DNA of 64,000 bases. Source: Sulfurovum sp. FS08-3. GTDB lineage: Bacteria > Campylobacterota > Campylobacteria > Campylobacterales > Sulfurovaceae. Under the pieces are notes generated by a model, which was not told where the DNA came from, did no database searches, and saw only the letters and a program-made list of their open reading frames with translations. The stretch spans positions 35,482 through 99,481 of the forward strand of contig JQIS01000001.1 of the NCBI GenBank assembly GCA_000830175.1. Direction: 5' to 3'. Positions 35,626 through 43,719 of the stretch are shown here, in pieces; the first letter of the stretch is position 1, and each line of letters opens with the position of its first letter. A program made the position numbers and the translations under genes.

Positions 35626-35790
35626 GTTTGACTCCTCTTTTGGATTTAAAAGTATTGTAACTTATTTGAGATAATAACTACCCGCAATTTTGCAAACTCA
35701 TTGATAAGATACATCATTGTAAATTAAGTTATACAACGGTACACTTCTTGTATTATTCACAAATGAAATATCAAATCAAAGGAAAATAGA
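35626..35790. promoter_or_regulatory. Divergent promoter region lsrK / modA
   Basis: A 165-bp AT-rich region between divergent genes. AAGTTATACAACGGTACAC at about 35725-35743 carries the GTTATA motif also found upstream of modE and the TonB receptor and may be a ModE site. AAGGAAAATAG precedes the modA start. Confidence 0.3.
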
Positions 35791-36540
35791 ATGTTCAAAA
35801 AAATCTTATTAGCAAGTTGGTTGCTTGTTGGCTCTTTGCATGGAGGTACTATTACTATCGCTGTTGCTGCCAATATGAGTTACGTTATGGATGAACTTAA
35901 AATGGAGTTTAATAGACTCAATCCCGATACCAAGATAGAAGTTACGTTGGGAAGTAGCGGTAAGCTTGCGGCTCAAATTAAAAACGGTGCACCCTATGGA
36001 CTCTTTATGGCAGCCGATATGAAGTATCCTCAAACGCTCTATACCGATGGAATAGCTACCACAAAACCGCTTGTCTATGCCCAAGGAGCTTTGGCGATGT
36101 TTAGTAGCAAAACAATCGATTTTTCCAAAGGTTTGGAACTGCTCAAAAGCCCAACTATCTCCAAAATCGCTATCGCCAATCCCCAAACAGCTCCCTACGG
36201 TGTAGCCGCTATGGAGGCTATGAAAAATGCAAATCTCCTCAATGATGTTCAAAAAAAGCTTGTCTTTGCCGAATCCATTGCACAAGCGGTCTCTTATACC
36301 TTAAAAGCTACCGATATGGGTGTGATTGCCAAATCTTCGCTCTACTCTCCCCATATGTCAGCTTACAAAGAGAATATCCACTGGGTAAGCGTCGATCCAA
36401 AGCTCTATACGCCCATCGACCAAGGAGTTGTGATGCTTAAAAACGGGGAAAACAATAGCGAAGTCGTTGCTTTTTACAACTTCATTTTGAGTCCAAAAGC
36501 CAAAGCCATTATGAAAAAATTTGGATACACTCTGCCATGA
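35791..36540 (+). CDS. modA: Molybdate ABC transporter substrate-binding protein ModA
   Basis: A 249-residue periplasmic protein with a signal peptide (MFKKILLASWLLVGSLHG). ModA features: TITIAVAANMSYVMDELKMEF, VTLGSSGKLAAQIKNGAPYGLFMAADMKYPQ, IAIANPQTAPYGVAAMEAM, and the C-terminal VVAFYNFILSPKAKAIMKKFGY. It binds molybdate or tungstate and hands it to ModB. The stop overlaps the TOBE gene by 4 nt (ATGA). It heads the mod operon. Confidence 0.95.
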   Translation: MFKKILLASWLLVGSLHGGTITIAVAANMSYVMDELKMEFNRLNPDTKIEVTLGSSGKLAAQIKNGAPYGLFMAADMKYPQTLYTDGIATTKPLVYAQGALAMFSSKTIDFSKGLELLKSPTISKIAIANPQTAPYGVAAMEAMKNANLLNDVQKKLVFAESIAQAVSYTLKATDMGVIAKSSLYSPHMSAYKENIHWVSVDPKLYTPIDQGVVMLKNGENNSEVVAFYNFILSPKAKAIMKKFGYTLP

Positions 36541-36938
36541 GTTATCTCGTTGCAACCGTAAAACAGATAGAAAGTTGTGAAAATTTGCATATCGTAGCCT
36601 TTGATTATCGAGGTCAGACGCTACGGATGATGAGTTTGGATTTAGCCGATGCCATAGCGATAGGTACCAAAGTCAAACTCACCATCAAACCCTCACATAT
36701 TGCACTAGCCAAAAATTTTGAAGGAGAGCTTAGCTGCTCCAATCAACTCCAAACCACCATCGTCTCTATCACCAACGGAGAGCTTTTGAGTGCTATCAAG
36801 CTTGATTTTTTGGGTACTCTATTGGAGTCGATTGTTACGCTAAGCTCATCGCAAAGGATGGATTTGAGAGTAGGTGAAGAGATTGTAGCACTTATTAAAG
36901 CCAGTGAACTATCTATCGATGAGGTGATAAATGATTGA
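36537..36938 (+). CDS. TOBE-domain protein of mod operon
   Basis: A 133-residue cytoplasmic protein made of two TOBE/Mop-like halves. The first (~1-60) has VATVKQIESCENLHIVAFDYRG and VKLTIKPSHIALA. The second (~68-128) has LQTTIVSITNGELLSAIKLDFLG and VGEEIVALIKASEL. Such proteins bind molybdate or tungstate oxyanions and occur within mod operons of Campylobacterota. It overlaps modA by 4 nt and modB by 8 nt, so it is made stoichiometrically with the transporter. It is divergent in sequence from the ModE and molbindin Mop domains in this window. Confidence 0.8.
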   Translation: MSYLVATVKQIESCENLHIVAFDYRGQTLRMMSLDLADAIAIGTKVKLTIKPSHIALAKNFEGELSCSNQLQTTIVSITNGELLSAIKLDFLGTLLESIVTLSSSQRMDLRVGEEIVALIKASELSIDEVIND

Positions 36939-37620
36939 GATGTTGGATGGATTGGAGTTTGGACCTTTTTTGCTCTCTTTTAAATTGGCGGGCATTACGA
37001 CATTGATACTTTTTATGATTAGCCTCCCATTGGCATGGTATCTATCGCAAACGCACTCCAAAATGAAGCCCTTTTGGGAGGCTCTTACGGCACTGCCTAT
37101 CGTATTACCGCCGTCTGTTTTGGGATTTTATATCCTTGTAGCCCTTTCGCAAAGCTCTCCTATTGGGGTCTTTTTTGAAGATGTTTTGGGGATAAAACTA
37201 GTCTTTAATTTCACGGGATTGGTAGTAGCAAGTTGTTTCTATTCGCTCCCTTTTATGGTACAACCGCTCCAAAGTGGCTTTGAGTCTATCAACAAAAATA
37301 TGCTAGAAGCCAGTTACATAGCAGGAAAAGGCAAAATGGAAACGATACTCAAAGTAGCCCTTCCCAATATCAAACCAGCCCTTATGAGTGCCATTATCGT
37401 CACCTTTGCTCATACTGTGGGGGAGTTTGGTGTAGTTCTTATGGTAGGAGGAAGCATCCCCAATGAAACCAAAGTCGCCTCGGTGGCAATCTATGAGTTT
37501 GTAGAAGTGATGGATTACACCAAAGCCCATATCTACAGTGCTATTATGGTCATTATGAGCTTTTTGGTACTGCTAAGTGTTTATATGTTTAATGGGAAAC
37601 AAAAAAGAAGTTTTGTATAG
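36931..37620 (+). CDS. modB: Molybdate ABC transporter permease ModB
   Basis: A 229-residue inner-membrane permease with about five helices. ModB signatures: SFKLAGITTLILFMISLPLAWYLS, EALTALPIVLPPSVLGFYIL, and the EAA loop EASYIAGKGKMETILKVALPNIKPALMSAIIVTFAHTVGEFGVVLMVGG that contacts ModC. It passes oxyanion from ModA through the membrane. A DUF1016 nuclease gene follows 5-8 nt later, separating it from modC. Confidence 0.95.
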   Translation: MIEMLDGLEFGPFLLSFKLAGITTLILFMISLPLAWYLSQTHSKMKPFWEALTALPIVLPPSVLGFYILVALSQSSPIGVFFEDVLGIKLVFNFTGLVVASCFYSLPFMVQPLQSGFESINKNMLEASYIAGKGKMETILKVALPNIKPALMSAIIVTFAHTVGEFGVVLMVGGSIPNETKVASVAIYEFVEVMDYTKAHIYSAIMVIMSFLVLLSVYMFNGKQKRSFV

Positions 37621-37628
37621 GAGAGTTG

Positions 37629-38675
37629 ATGAAGAGTGATATTGTAAAATCGAGTGAATACAACGCTTGGCTAATGGAGTTGAAATCCAAACTTAAACAA
37701 TCTCAAATAAAAGCTTCTGTAGAAGTCAATACAATTTTATTGGAGTTTTATTGGGAACTTGGCAATGAGATAATCCAAAAACAAAAAAACAGTACATGGG
37801 GAAGTGGATTTTTAAAACAACTTAGCGATGATTTGATGGCTGCATTTCCTACTATGAAAGGATTTTCTCAAGCAAATCTACAGTATATTCGCCGTTGGGT
37901 ATTATTCTATTCCAAAAGTGAAACCAGTGATTGTGCAATTGTGGCACAAGTTGTGCCACAATTGATAGTAATCCCGTGGGGACACAATAGAATCATTATC
38001 TCAAAATGCAAAGAGACCAAAGAAGCTCTCTTTTATGTAGCAAAAACCATCGAAAATGGCTGGAGCAGAAGTGTATTGGTGCATCAAATAGAGAGTAATC
38101 TATACGCAAGAAGCGGTAAGGCTCAATCGAACTTTGAAATCACACTACCCAAAGAGCAGTCCGACCTAGCCAATGAGATTATAAAAGACCCTTGCAACTT
38201 TGACTTTTTAACGCTTCATGAAGATTTCAAAGAGAGGGAGTTGGAAGCTGGGTTATTGGAGCATATAACAAATTTTTTACTTGAACTTGGCAGTGGATTT
38301 GCTTTTGTTGGGAAACAAAAAAATCTAAAAGTTGGTCAAAAAGATTTTTACATTGATTTGCTTTTTTATCATATCAAGATGCACTGCTATGTAGTGGTTG
38401 AGTTAAAAACTGTTGATTTTGAACCAGAGTTTGCAGGGAAACTCAATTTTTACATTAAAGCCGTCGATGAACAGATAAAAACAAAAGAGGACAATCCTAC
38501 GATTGGTATTTTGTTGTGCAAAAGTAAAGATAGAGTTGTAGTGGAGTATAGCTTAAGCGATATTGATAAACCTATGGGCGTATCGCAATATCAACTCACC
38601 CACACTCTACCCGATGCACTAAAGGGAAGTTTGCCCGAGATAGAAGAGCTAGAAGCACAGCTCAATAGGAATTAG
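37629..38675 (+). CDS. DUF1016 / YhcG-family PD-(D/E)XK nuclease
   Basis: A 348-residue protein of the YhcG (DUF1016) family. The N-terminal DUF1016_N domain has FYWELGNEIIQKQ, WGSGFLKQLSDDLMAAFP, FSQANLQYIRRW, and IPWGHN. The nuclease-fold C-terminal domain has LEHITNFLLELGSGFAFVGKQK, DFYIDLLFYH and CYVVVELKT, then EFAGKLNFYIKAVDE. This gives a D...E-x-K core. The family is found near restriction and other defence genes. It sits inside the mod operon, 8 nt after modB and 1 nt before modC, an unusual site. Start at ATG 37629 (GGAG upstream). A perfect 29-bp palindrome lies within it. Confidence 0.9.
   Translation: MKSDIVKSSEYNAWLMELKSKLKQSQIKASVEVNTILLEFYWELGNEIIQKQKNSTWGSGFLKQLSDDLMAAFPTMKGFSQANLQYIRRWVLFYSKSETSDCAIVAQVVPQLIVIPWGHNRIIISKCKETKEALFYVAKTIENGWSRSVLVHQIESNLYARSGKAQSNFEITLPKEQSDLANEIIKDPCNFDFLTLHEDFKERELEAGLLEHITNFLLELGSGFAFVGKQKNLKVGQKDFYIDLLFYHIKMHCYVVVELKTVDFEPEFAGKLNFYIKAVDEQIKTKEDNPTIGILLCKSKDRVVVEYSLSDIDKPMGVSQYQLTHTLPDALKGSLPEIEELEAQLNRN
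37936..37964. repeat. Perfect 14-bp inverted repeat inside DUF1016 gene
   Basis: CAATTGTGGCACAA-G-TTGTGCCACAATTG, within the coding sequence just before the IPWGHN motif. The encoded AIVAQVVPQLIV lies in a variable linker of the family. Confidence 0.9.
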
Positions 38676-38676
38676 T

Positions 38677-39531
38677 ATGATACAAATAGACATAAACAAA
38701 AAACTCCACGGTGCTAATGGAGAGATGGATTTGTGTGTGAGGCTTGATATACTTCAAGGCGATTTTATCGCTCTTGCTGGGCAAAGCGGTAGCGGTAAAA
38801 CGACACTGTTGCGAATACTAGCAGGACTTGAAGACTCTAATGGGACAATAAGCGTAGAGGGTGAGATTTGGCAAGATGGCAAAAGTTCGCTTATGCCCCA
38901 AAAGCGAAAGATTGGATTTGTCTTTCAAGATTATGCCCTCTTTGGCAATATGAGCGTGGAGCAAAATTTGTTGTATGTGCAAAAAGATAGGGCATTGGCT
39001 TCCAAACTACTCGAACTTACCCAACTTAGCCAACTCAAAGATAGAATGCCCAGTACCCTAAGCGGTGGGCAAAAGCAGCGAGTAAGTTTGTGCCGTGCGA
39101 TGATGAATAGACCCCAATTGCTCCTTATGGATGAGCCACTCTCTGCCCTTGACCCCACTATGCGAACCAAATTGCAACAAGAGATTCTCGCACTCCACAA
39201 AGAGTTTGGCACGACAACGCTTATGGTGAGCCACGACCCTAGTGAAATCTATCGGTTGGCTCAAAGGGTTGTGGTACTCAATTGGGGTAAAATTATCAAT
39301 GACGGCACACCCAAAGATATTTTGCTCAAAACCAGCGGCAGTGCCAAATTTTCATTTGAAGGAGAGTTGCTTGATATTGTACAAGTTGATGTGATATATG
39401 TAGCCATTGTTGCCATTGGTCAGCAGTTGGTGGAGGTAGTCGTAAGCGATGATGAAGCAAAAGCTTTGGAGATAGGACAAAGCGTAAGTGTGAGCACCAA
39501 AGCCTTTACGCCTAGGCTAAAAAGAGTCTAA
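38677..39531 (+). CDS. modC: Molybdate ABC transporter ATP-binding protein ModC
   Basis: A 284-residue ATPase that powers molybdate import. Walker A is GQSGSGKTT, Q-loop FVFQDYALF, signature LSGGQKQRVSLCRAM, Walker B LLLMDEPLSALD, switch His in TTLMVSHDPSEI. A single C-terminal TOBE-like domain (FSFEGELLDIVQVDVIYVAIV... to FTPRLKRV) may sense oxyanion. It begins 1 nt after the DUF1016 stop. A 12-codon copy of its very end lies at 43622-43660. Confidence 0.96.
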   Translation: MIQIDINKKLHGANGEMDLCVRLDILQGDFIALAGQSGSGKTTLLRILAGLEDSNGTISVEGEIWQDGKSSLMPQKRKIGFVFQDYALFGNMSVEQNLLYVQKDRALASKLLELTQLSQLKDRMPSTLSGGQKQRVSLCRAMMNRPQLLLMDEPLSALDPTMRTKLQQEILALHKEFGTTTLMVSHDPSEIYRLAQRVVVLNWGKIINDGTPKDILLKTSGSAKFSFEGELLDIVQVDVIYVAIVAIGQQLVEVVVSDDEAKALEIGQSVSVSTKAFTPRLKRV

Positions 39532-39545
39532 ATTTTTTTAGATAC

Positions 39546-39572
39546 CGTTATATAATAGTTTATACAACAAAA
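39546..39572. promoter_or_regulatory. Possible ModE box upstream of TonB receptor
   Basis: ACCGTTATATAATAGTTTAT at 39546 onward matches the CGTTATAT half-site of ModE operators and also offers a TATAAT -10. The matching right half is imperfect. Confidence 0.3.
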
Positions 39573-39584
39573 AGGAGAAAAAGA

Positions 39585-41603
39585 ATGAAACAAATTGTTG
39601 GTTTGTCTATCGCAGTAGCCCTAGTGATAGATTTGGCTTACGCCACAACCTTTGAATTGGGTAAAATTGATGTATTGGACTCTTCCAATTTGGGAGATAA
39701 AAAGTTTGACAATGCTGTGGTCTTTGATGAAGAGATTCAAAATCATGAGAAAAAAACCATTGCAGAAGCACTCGATACGATAAGCGGTGTCAATATCTAC
39801 AATAGCGGTGCTAGAAACGAGCAGATGATTACGGTTAGAGGATTTGATGTAAAGCATGTACCTCTTTTTATTGATGGTATTCCTATTGCCGTGGCGTATG
39901 ATGGGTATGTCGATTTTTCACGATTTACAACGTTTGATTTGTCTCAAATTGAGATGAGCAAAGGACTTACGTCGGTTTTGCTTGGTGCAAACGCATTTGC
40001 AGGAGCTATCAATCTTGTCACCAAAAAACCTACAAAAGAGTTTGAGGGGATATTATCAGCAGGAGTTTTTACAGGTGAAGGAAAAAAAGGGTATCTAAAC
40101 ATAGGTACCAATCAAGAGAACTATTACATTCAACTCTCTACTTCGTATCTTTCAAGAGACAATTTTCCACTCTCAGATGATTTTGTACCTACCGCCCTCG
40201 AAGATGGTGACGCACGAGAACAATCGGGTACACAAGATAAAAAAATCAATATCAAAGTGGGTTTTACACCCAATGCCACCGATGAGTATGCCATAAATTA
40301 TATCAAACAAAGTGCCGACAAAGGTGTGCCACCCACAACCGATGCTGTAGATTTCCCTAGGTATTGGGATTGGAACTATTGGGATAAAGAGAGTATCTAT
40401 TTTCTATCCAAAACAAACTTTGATGGTTTTTATCTAAAATCAAGACTCTTTTACGATAAATTTAAAAACTCATTGTCAATTTATACGGATAATAGTTACT
40501 CTACTTACAGTTTTGGAGGCATTGGAAATCCCAGTTGGTACGATGACAACACCAAAGGCATATCGGTTGAATTGGGTCAATTAAACAGCACAAACAACAA
40601 GCTCAAAGTGGCACTCCATGCCAAAAAAGATACCCACACAGAGGGCGGTGAAAATCAAGCAGCACTCTATGAAATGAGCGTCAATACCTATTCATTGGGC
40701 ATTGAAGATAGCTATCAAATCAATGATAAAACGAAAATTACACTAGGGGCAAGTTACGACAAAGATGAGGTACAAAGAGCCGATAATACGAATTTTGGCT
40801 CAAAAGGCAATTACGGTTCTATCCCAGATGGTACAGATATTACAGGATACGGTCTTCTTAAAGAGTTTGCTTACGGAAAAGCCGATGCGTTCAATCCTAT
40901 GGCTAAAATAGAGTATAGCTTTGATGAGAGTCTCAAGCTATACGGTGGAGTGGCGAAAAAAACACGATTTCCTAGCATCAAAGATAGATACTCCTTTAAA
41001 TTCAAACGTTTTATCCCCAATTCTAATCTCAAAGAGGAGAGTACTATCAATTATGAGATTGGGTTTCGTAAAGATTTTGAAAATTCTACTCTCAAAGGGA
41101 GCATTTTTTATGCCAATATAAAAGATTTTATTCAAAGCACTTATGTCGATGTCTATTTTGGCACAACACAGCAACAGCAACTTCAGAATATAGGAAGCGT
41201 GAGGCAAAAAGGTTTTGAAATAGAGTATCTTCATGCTTTTGAAAACGGTTTGACTTTGAATGCAAACTATACAAAACTCTTGCTTGAAGATAAAGATGGC
41301 TTAGTGGAGATTACCAATGTACCTCAAGATAAATTGACAATGGCTCTTAGCTACAAACCTCTAGCCAATCTTATGACCACGATTGATATGAAATACTCCT
41401 CTAGCCAAAAAACAAGTGCTACCGCACCCTACAGAGAGACAGGAAACATGACGCTTTGGAATACAAAGATGATCTATGATGTATCAAAGCAGACGAGTAT
41501 TGATGTGGGCGTTCACAATATATTTGACAAAAACTACCAATTGGACTATGGATTCCCAGAATCAGGAAGAGTCATTTTCGCAAATGTAACGTATAAGTTC
41601 TAA
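39585..41603 (+). CDS. TonB-dependent outer-membrane receptor linked to mod genes
   Basis: A 672-residue outer-membrane receptor. The signal peptide (to about residue 20, LAYA) is followed by the plug domain with IAEALDTISGVNIYNSGARNEQMITVRGFD, FIDGIPIAVAYDG, and VLLGANAFAGAINLVTKKP. The rest is a 22-strand-type barrel ending in the TonB-dependent receptor C-terminal pattern VGVHNIFDKNYQLDYGF...FANVTYKF. A TonB-box-like stretch is not obvious. It starts ~50 nt after modC, so it may take up molybdate, tungstate or a chelate of them; this is inferred from context only. Confidence 0.9.
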   Translation: MKQIVGLSIAVALVIDLAYATTFELGKIDVLDSSNLGDKKFDNAVVFDEEIQNHEKKTIAEALDTISGVNIYNSGARNEQMITVRGFDVKHVPLFIDGIPIAVAYDGYVDFSRFTTFDLSQIEMSKGLTSVLLGANAFAGAINLVTKKPTKEFEGILSAGVFTGEGKKGYLNIGTNQENYYIQLSTSYLSRDNFPLSDDFVPTALEDGDAREQSGTQDKKINIKVGFTPNATDEYAINYIKQSADKGVPPTTDAVDFPRYWDWNYWDKESIYFLSKTNFDGFYLKSRLFYDKFKNSLSIYTDNSYSTYSFGGIGNPSWYDDNTKGISVELGQLNSTNNKLKVALHAKKDTHTEGGENQAALYEMSVNTYSLGIEDSYQINDKTKITLGASYDKDEVQRADNTNFGSKGNYGSIPDGTDITGYGLLKEFAYGKADAFNPMAKIEYSFDESLKLYGGVAKKTRFPSIKDRYSFKFKRFIPNSNLKEESTINYEIGFRKDFENSTLKGSIFYANIKDFIQSTYVDVYFGTTQQQQLQNIGSVRQKGFEIEYLHAFENGLTLNANYTKLLLEDKDGLVEITNVPQDKLTMALSYKPLANLMTTIDMKYSSSQKTSATAPYRETGNMTLWNTKMIYDVSKQTSIDVGVHNIFDKNYQLDYGFPESGRVIFANVTYKF

Positions 41604-41637
41604 TGCAAAAACAAATTTTAAAATCAAAGGATAAAAA

Positions 41638-42117
41638 ATGAAAAAAGCTTTATATATTGGATTACTGTGCATAGGGCTATTTGCCAAAGAGGTTGATTTG
41701 TCCGCAGAGTTGAGTGCTTGGAAAAGCTTATCGTACAAAACTGCAGCCAAAGATAGCAATGGAACATTGAGTGCAATTCTTGAACTCAACAAAGCATCTT
41801 ATGTGGGGCTTATCAACACACCAAAAATACAATACGTCTCAAGACCTACCAATGAGGGAGGAAGTGTGAGTTATGGCGGTATGTTTCAAGTTGAGATAAA
41901 ACAAAAGGGTATTTATCGAGTATCTTTGGGTAATGCTTCGTGGATTGAACTGGTCAAAGATGGCAAATTGGCTACATCTGCAGCGCACCAAAGAGGACCT
42001 CAAGACTCTGGAATACGCAAAATCGTCGATTACGCCCTAGAGTCAGGAGTCTATACTTTGCAACTTAGTGCGAGTGGAGATAGTGCCACGGCTCTACTTA
42101 TAACAAAAATTAAATAA
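41638..42117 (+). CDS. Small exported protein of mod-linked gene set
   Basis: A 159-residue periplasmic protein with signal MKKALYIGLLCIGLFA. The mature part has no cysteine and looks beta-rich (KASYVGLINTPKIQYVSRP, GGMFQVEIKQKGIYRVSLGNASWIELVKDGK, SGVYTLQLSASGDSATALLITKIK), like a jelly-roll carbohydrate- or ligand-binding fold. No family is recognised. It lies 34 nt after the TonB receptor gene and 17 nt before a di-haem peroxidase gene, so all three are likely one transcript. A periplasmic binding role for the receptor's ligand is plausible but unproven. Confidence 0.75.
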   Translation: MKKALYIGLLCIGLFAKEVDLSAELSAWKSLSYKTAAKDSNGTLSAILELNKASYVGLINTPKIQYVSRPTNEGGSVSYGGMFQVEIKQKGIYRVSLGNASWIELVKDGKLATSAAHQRGPQDSGIRKIVDYALESGVYTLQLSASGDSATALLITKIK

Positions 42118-42134
42118 CCACAAGGTACAAAATA

Positions 42135-43088
42135 ATGAGAACCACTCTTTGGATATGGATTTGTATTGGAGTGTTGTATGGAGGGGCTATGGACTCCTCT
42201 GAGGCAAAAATAGAGCTGGGTCATCGTCTCTTTTACGATGCGGATCTCTCTATCAACGGTACGATGTCTTGCGCTACTTGTCATGAGCAAAAAAATGCAT
42301 TTACAGACGGAAATATAGCCCATCCAGGGGCTTTGGGGCATGAGGGCAAACGCAATGTTCCTGGACTCTCCAATATTGGTTTGTTCAAAAACCTCACATG
42401 GGCAAATCCTTATGTGAGCGGATTGGCTCAACAAGCTTTAATGCCAATTAGTGGAACTAACCCTATAGAGATGGGAATGAGCGGATACGAAGATGAAATA
42501 GCCAAACGATTACGTCAAAATGAGTGCTATCAAAAGCTTTTTGCACTTGCGTTTGGCGAAGAAGAGGAGAGTATCAATTTAAACAATGTCACACAAGCCC
42601 TTGAGAGTTTTCAAAAAACACTCATCTCTAATGACTCCCTCTACGATCAAAAAATAAAAAATCATCAACCCTTACCAACCAAAGAGGCACAAGAGGGAGA
42701 AAAGTTGTTTTTTGGAGCAGCTAAGTGCAACCTTTGTCACACTGCACCGCTCTTTAGTGATGATGATTTTCATCACGTTCAATTGCACAAACTGCCAATC
42801 GATAACAAAACAGAAGATAATGGACTCTTTGAAGCAACAGGCAAGGTCAAAGATAGAGGTTTTTTTAGAACACCGAGCCTAAGAAACGCTGCATTAACCG
42901 CTCCCTATTGGCACGATGGGAGTGCAAAAACATTGATAGAGGCGATACAACAACACAATTTAACAATCAATCATAAGCTTAGCGAGAAGGAGATGCAAAA
43001 AATAGTAGCATTTATACAAACCCTCAATGATAACTCATTTGTAACCAATCCAAAGTTTGGCAAACCCAGTAACGATTGTACGCACTAA
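42135..43088 (+). CDS. Di-haem peroxidase (CcpA/MauG family), mod-linked
   Basis: A 317-residue periplasmic di-haem protein, distinct from the peroxidase at 24063. It has a signal peptide (MRTTLWIWICIGVLYGG), haem motifs CATCHEQ and CNLCHTA, and family features LGHRLFYDADLSINGTMSC, KNAFTDG, FFRTPSLRNAALTAPYWHDGSAKTL. MauG-type members in metal-uptake operons may oxidise or process the metal ligand or a partner protein. It follows the exported 159-residue gene by 17 nt and is followed by a stable hairpin. Confidence 0.92.
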   Translation: MRTTLWIWICIGVLYGGAMDSSEAKIELGHRLFYDADLSINGTMSCATCHEQKNAFTDGNIAHPGALGHEGKRNVPGLSNIGLFKNLTWANPYVSGLAQQALMPISGTNPIEMGMSGYEDEIAKRLRQNECYQKLFALAFGEEEESINLNNVTQALESFQKTLISNDSLYDQKIKNHQPLPTKEAQEGEKLFFGAAKCNLCHTAPLFSDDDFHHVQLHKLPIDNKTEDNGLFEATGKVKDRGFFRTPSLRNAALTAPYWHDGSAKTLIEAIQQHNLTINHKLSEKEMQKIVAFIQTLNDNSFVTNPKFGKPSNDCTH

Positions 43089-43091
43089 ACA

Positions 43092-43126
43092 ATTGGCAAA
43101 AAAACCACAAGAGTGGATTTGCCAAT
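43092..43126 (+). terminator. Strong stem-loop between peroxidase and molbindin genes
   Basis: ATTGGCAAA / TTTGCCAAT outer stem with an inner CCAC-AAGA-GTGG stem, 4 nt after the peroxidase stop. It may terminate or attenuate transcription into the molbindin gene. Confidence 0.6.
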
Positions 43127-43193
43127 CTTCTCAATGTTAAATTTAAGTTTTTTGGTAGCGATACCAGAGACTTTAATTTTAATATAAGGATAA

Positions 43194-43613
43194 ATGATGC
43201 AAACAAGTGCGAGAAATCAACTCACGGGTAAAATTGTTGAACTTAACAATGGTGCAATAATGACAGAAGTAAAAGTCGAGGTTGGTGATGGAGTACATAT
43301 CTTGGCGACGGTAACAAACAAAGGGAGCAGTTCTCTTGATTTAAAAGTTGGTGATAACATTACGGCTTTGGTTAAAGCCTCCTCTATCGTGTTGTGCAAA
43401 CAAGCACTCAAGACAACGGCTAGAAACAACATTCAAGGCGTTGTGAGTGAAGTCAAACAAGGTGCGGTCAATAGTGAAGTAAAAATCGCTGTTGGTAGCC
43501 GTGTGATTTGCGCTGTTGTAACCAATGAAGCAGTTAGTGATTTATCAATCACTTCGGGCAACACCATCTATGCTATCTTCAAAGCATCAAGTGTCATCTT
43601 GATTGCAAAGTAG
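43194..43613 (+). CDS. Molbindin with two Mop domains
   Basis: A 139-residue cytoplasmic protein that is nothing but two Mop/TOBE domains in tandem. They are TSARNQLTGKIVELNNGAIMTEVKVEV...ITALVKASSIVL and TTARNNIQGVVSEVKQGAVNSEVKIAV...IYAIFKASSVIL. Each carries the family ARN...G...KxG..N.EV pattern. Such molbindins store or buffer molybdate/tungstate. It may start at either of two consecutive ATGs (43194 or 43197), behind AAGGATAA. It closes the mod-related gene set, followed by a scrap of a modC-like gene. Confidence 0.88.
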   Translation: MMQTSARNQLTGKIVELNNGAIMTEVKVEVGDGVHILATVTNKGSSSLDLKVGDNITALVKASSIVLCKQALKTTARNNIQGVVSEVKQGAVNSEVKIAVGSRVICAVVTNEAVSDLSITSGNTIYAIFKASSVILIAK

Positions 43614-43621
43614 AGCCAGTT

Positions 43622-43660
43622 TTGGGCGAAGACTTTACACCTAGGTTAAAAGGATTGTAA
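43622..43660 (+). pseudogene. Terminal scrap of a modC-like gene
   Basis: Right after the molbindin stop the DNA reads LGEDFTPRLKGL-stop. The end of modC (39500-39531) reads TKAFTPRLKRV-stop, and the DNA matches closely (TTTACACCTAGGTTAAAA against TTTACGCCTAGGCTAAAA). It appears to be the last codons of a lost second modC, now without its body. Confidence 0.55.
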
Positions 43661-43719
43661 TATTTTCAGGATTGATATTTTTGGTAAATCCTCTATTTTT
43701 TGCACCTATAAAAACGATA

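Noticed and set aside
35626-35790. Molybdenum-cofactor riboswitch upstream of modA
   Set aside because: The 165-bp region is AT-rich and lacks the long multi-stem structure expected for a Moco aptamer.
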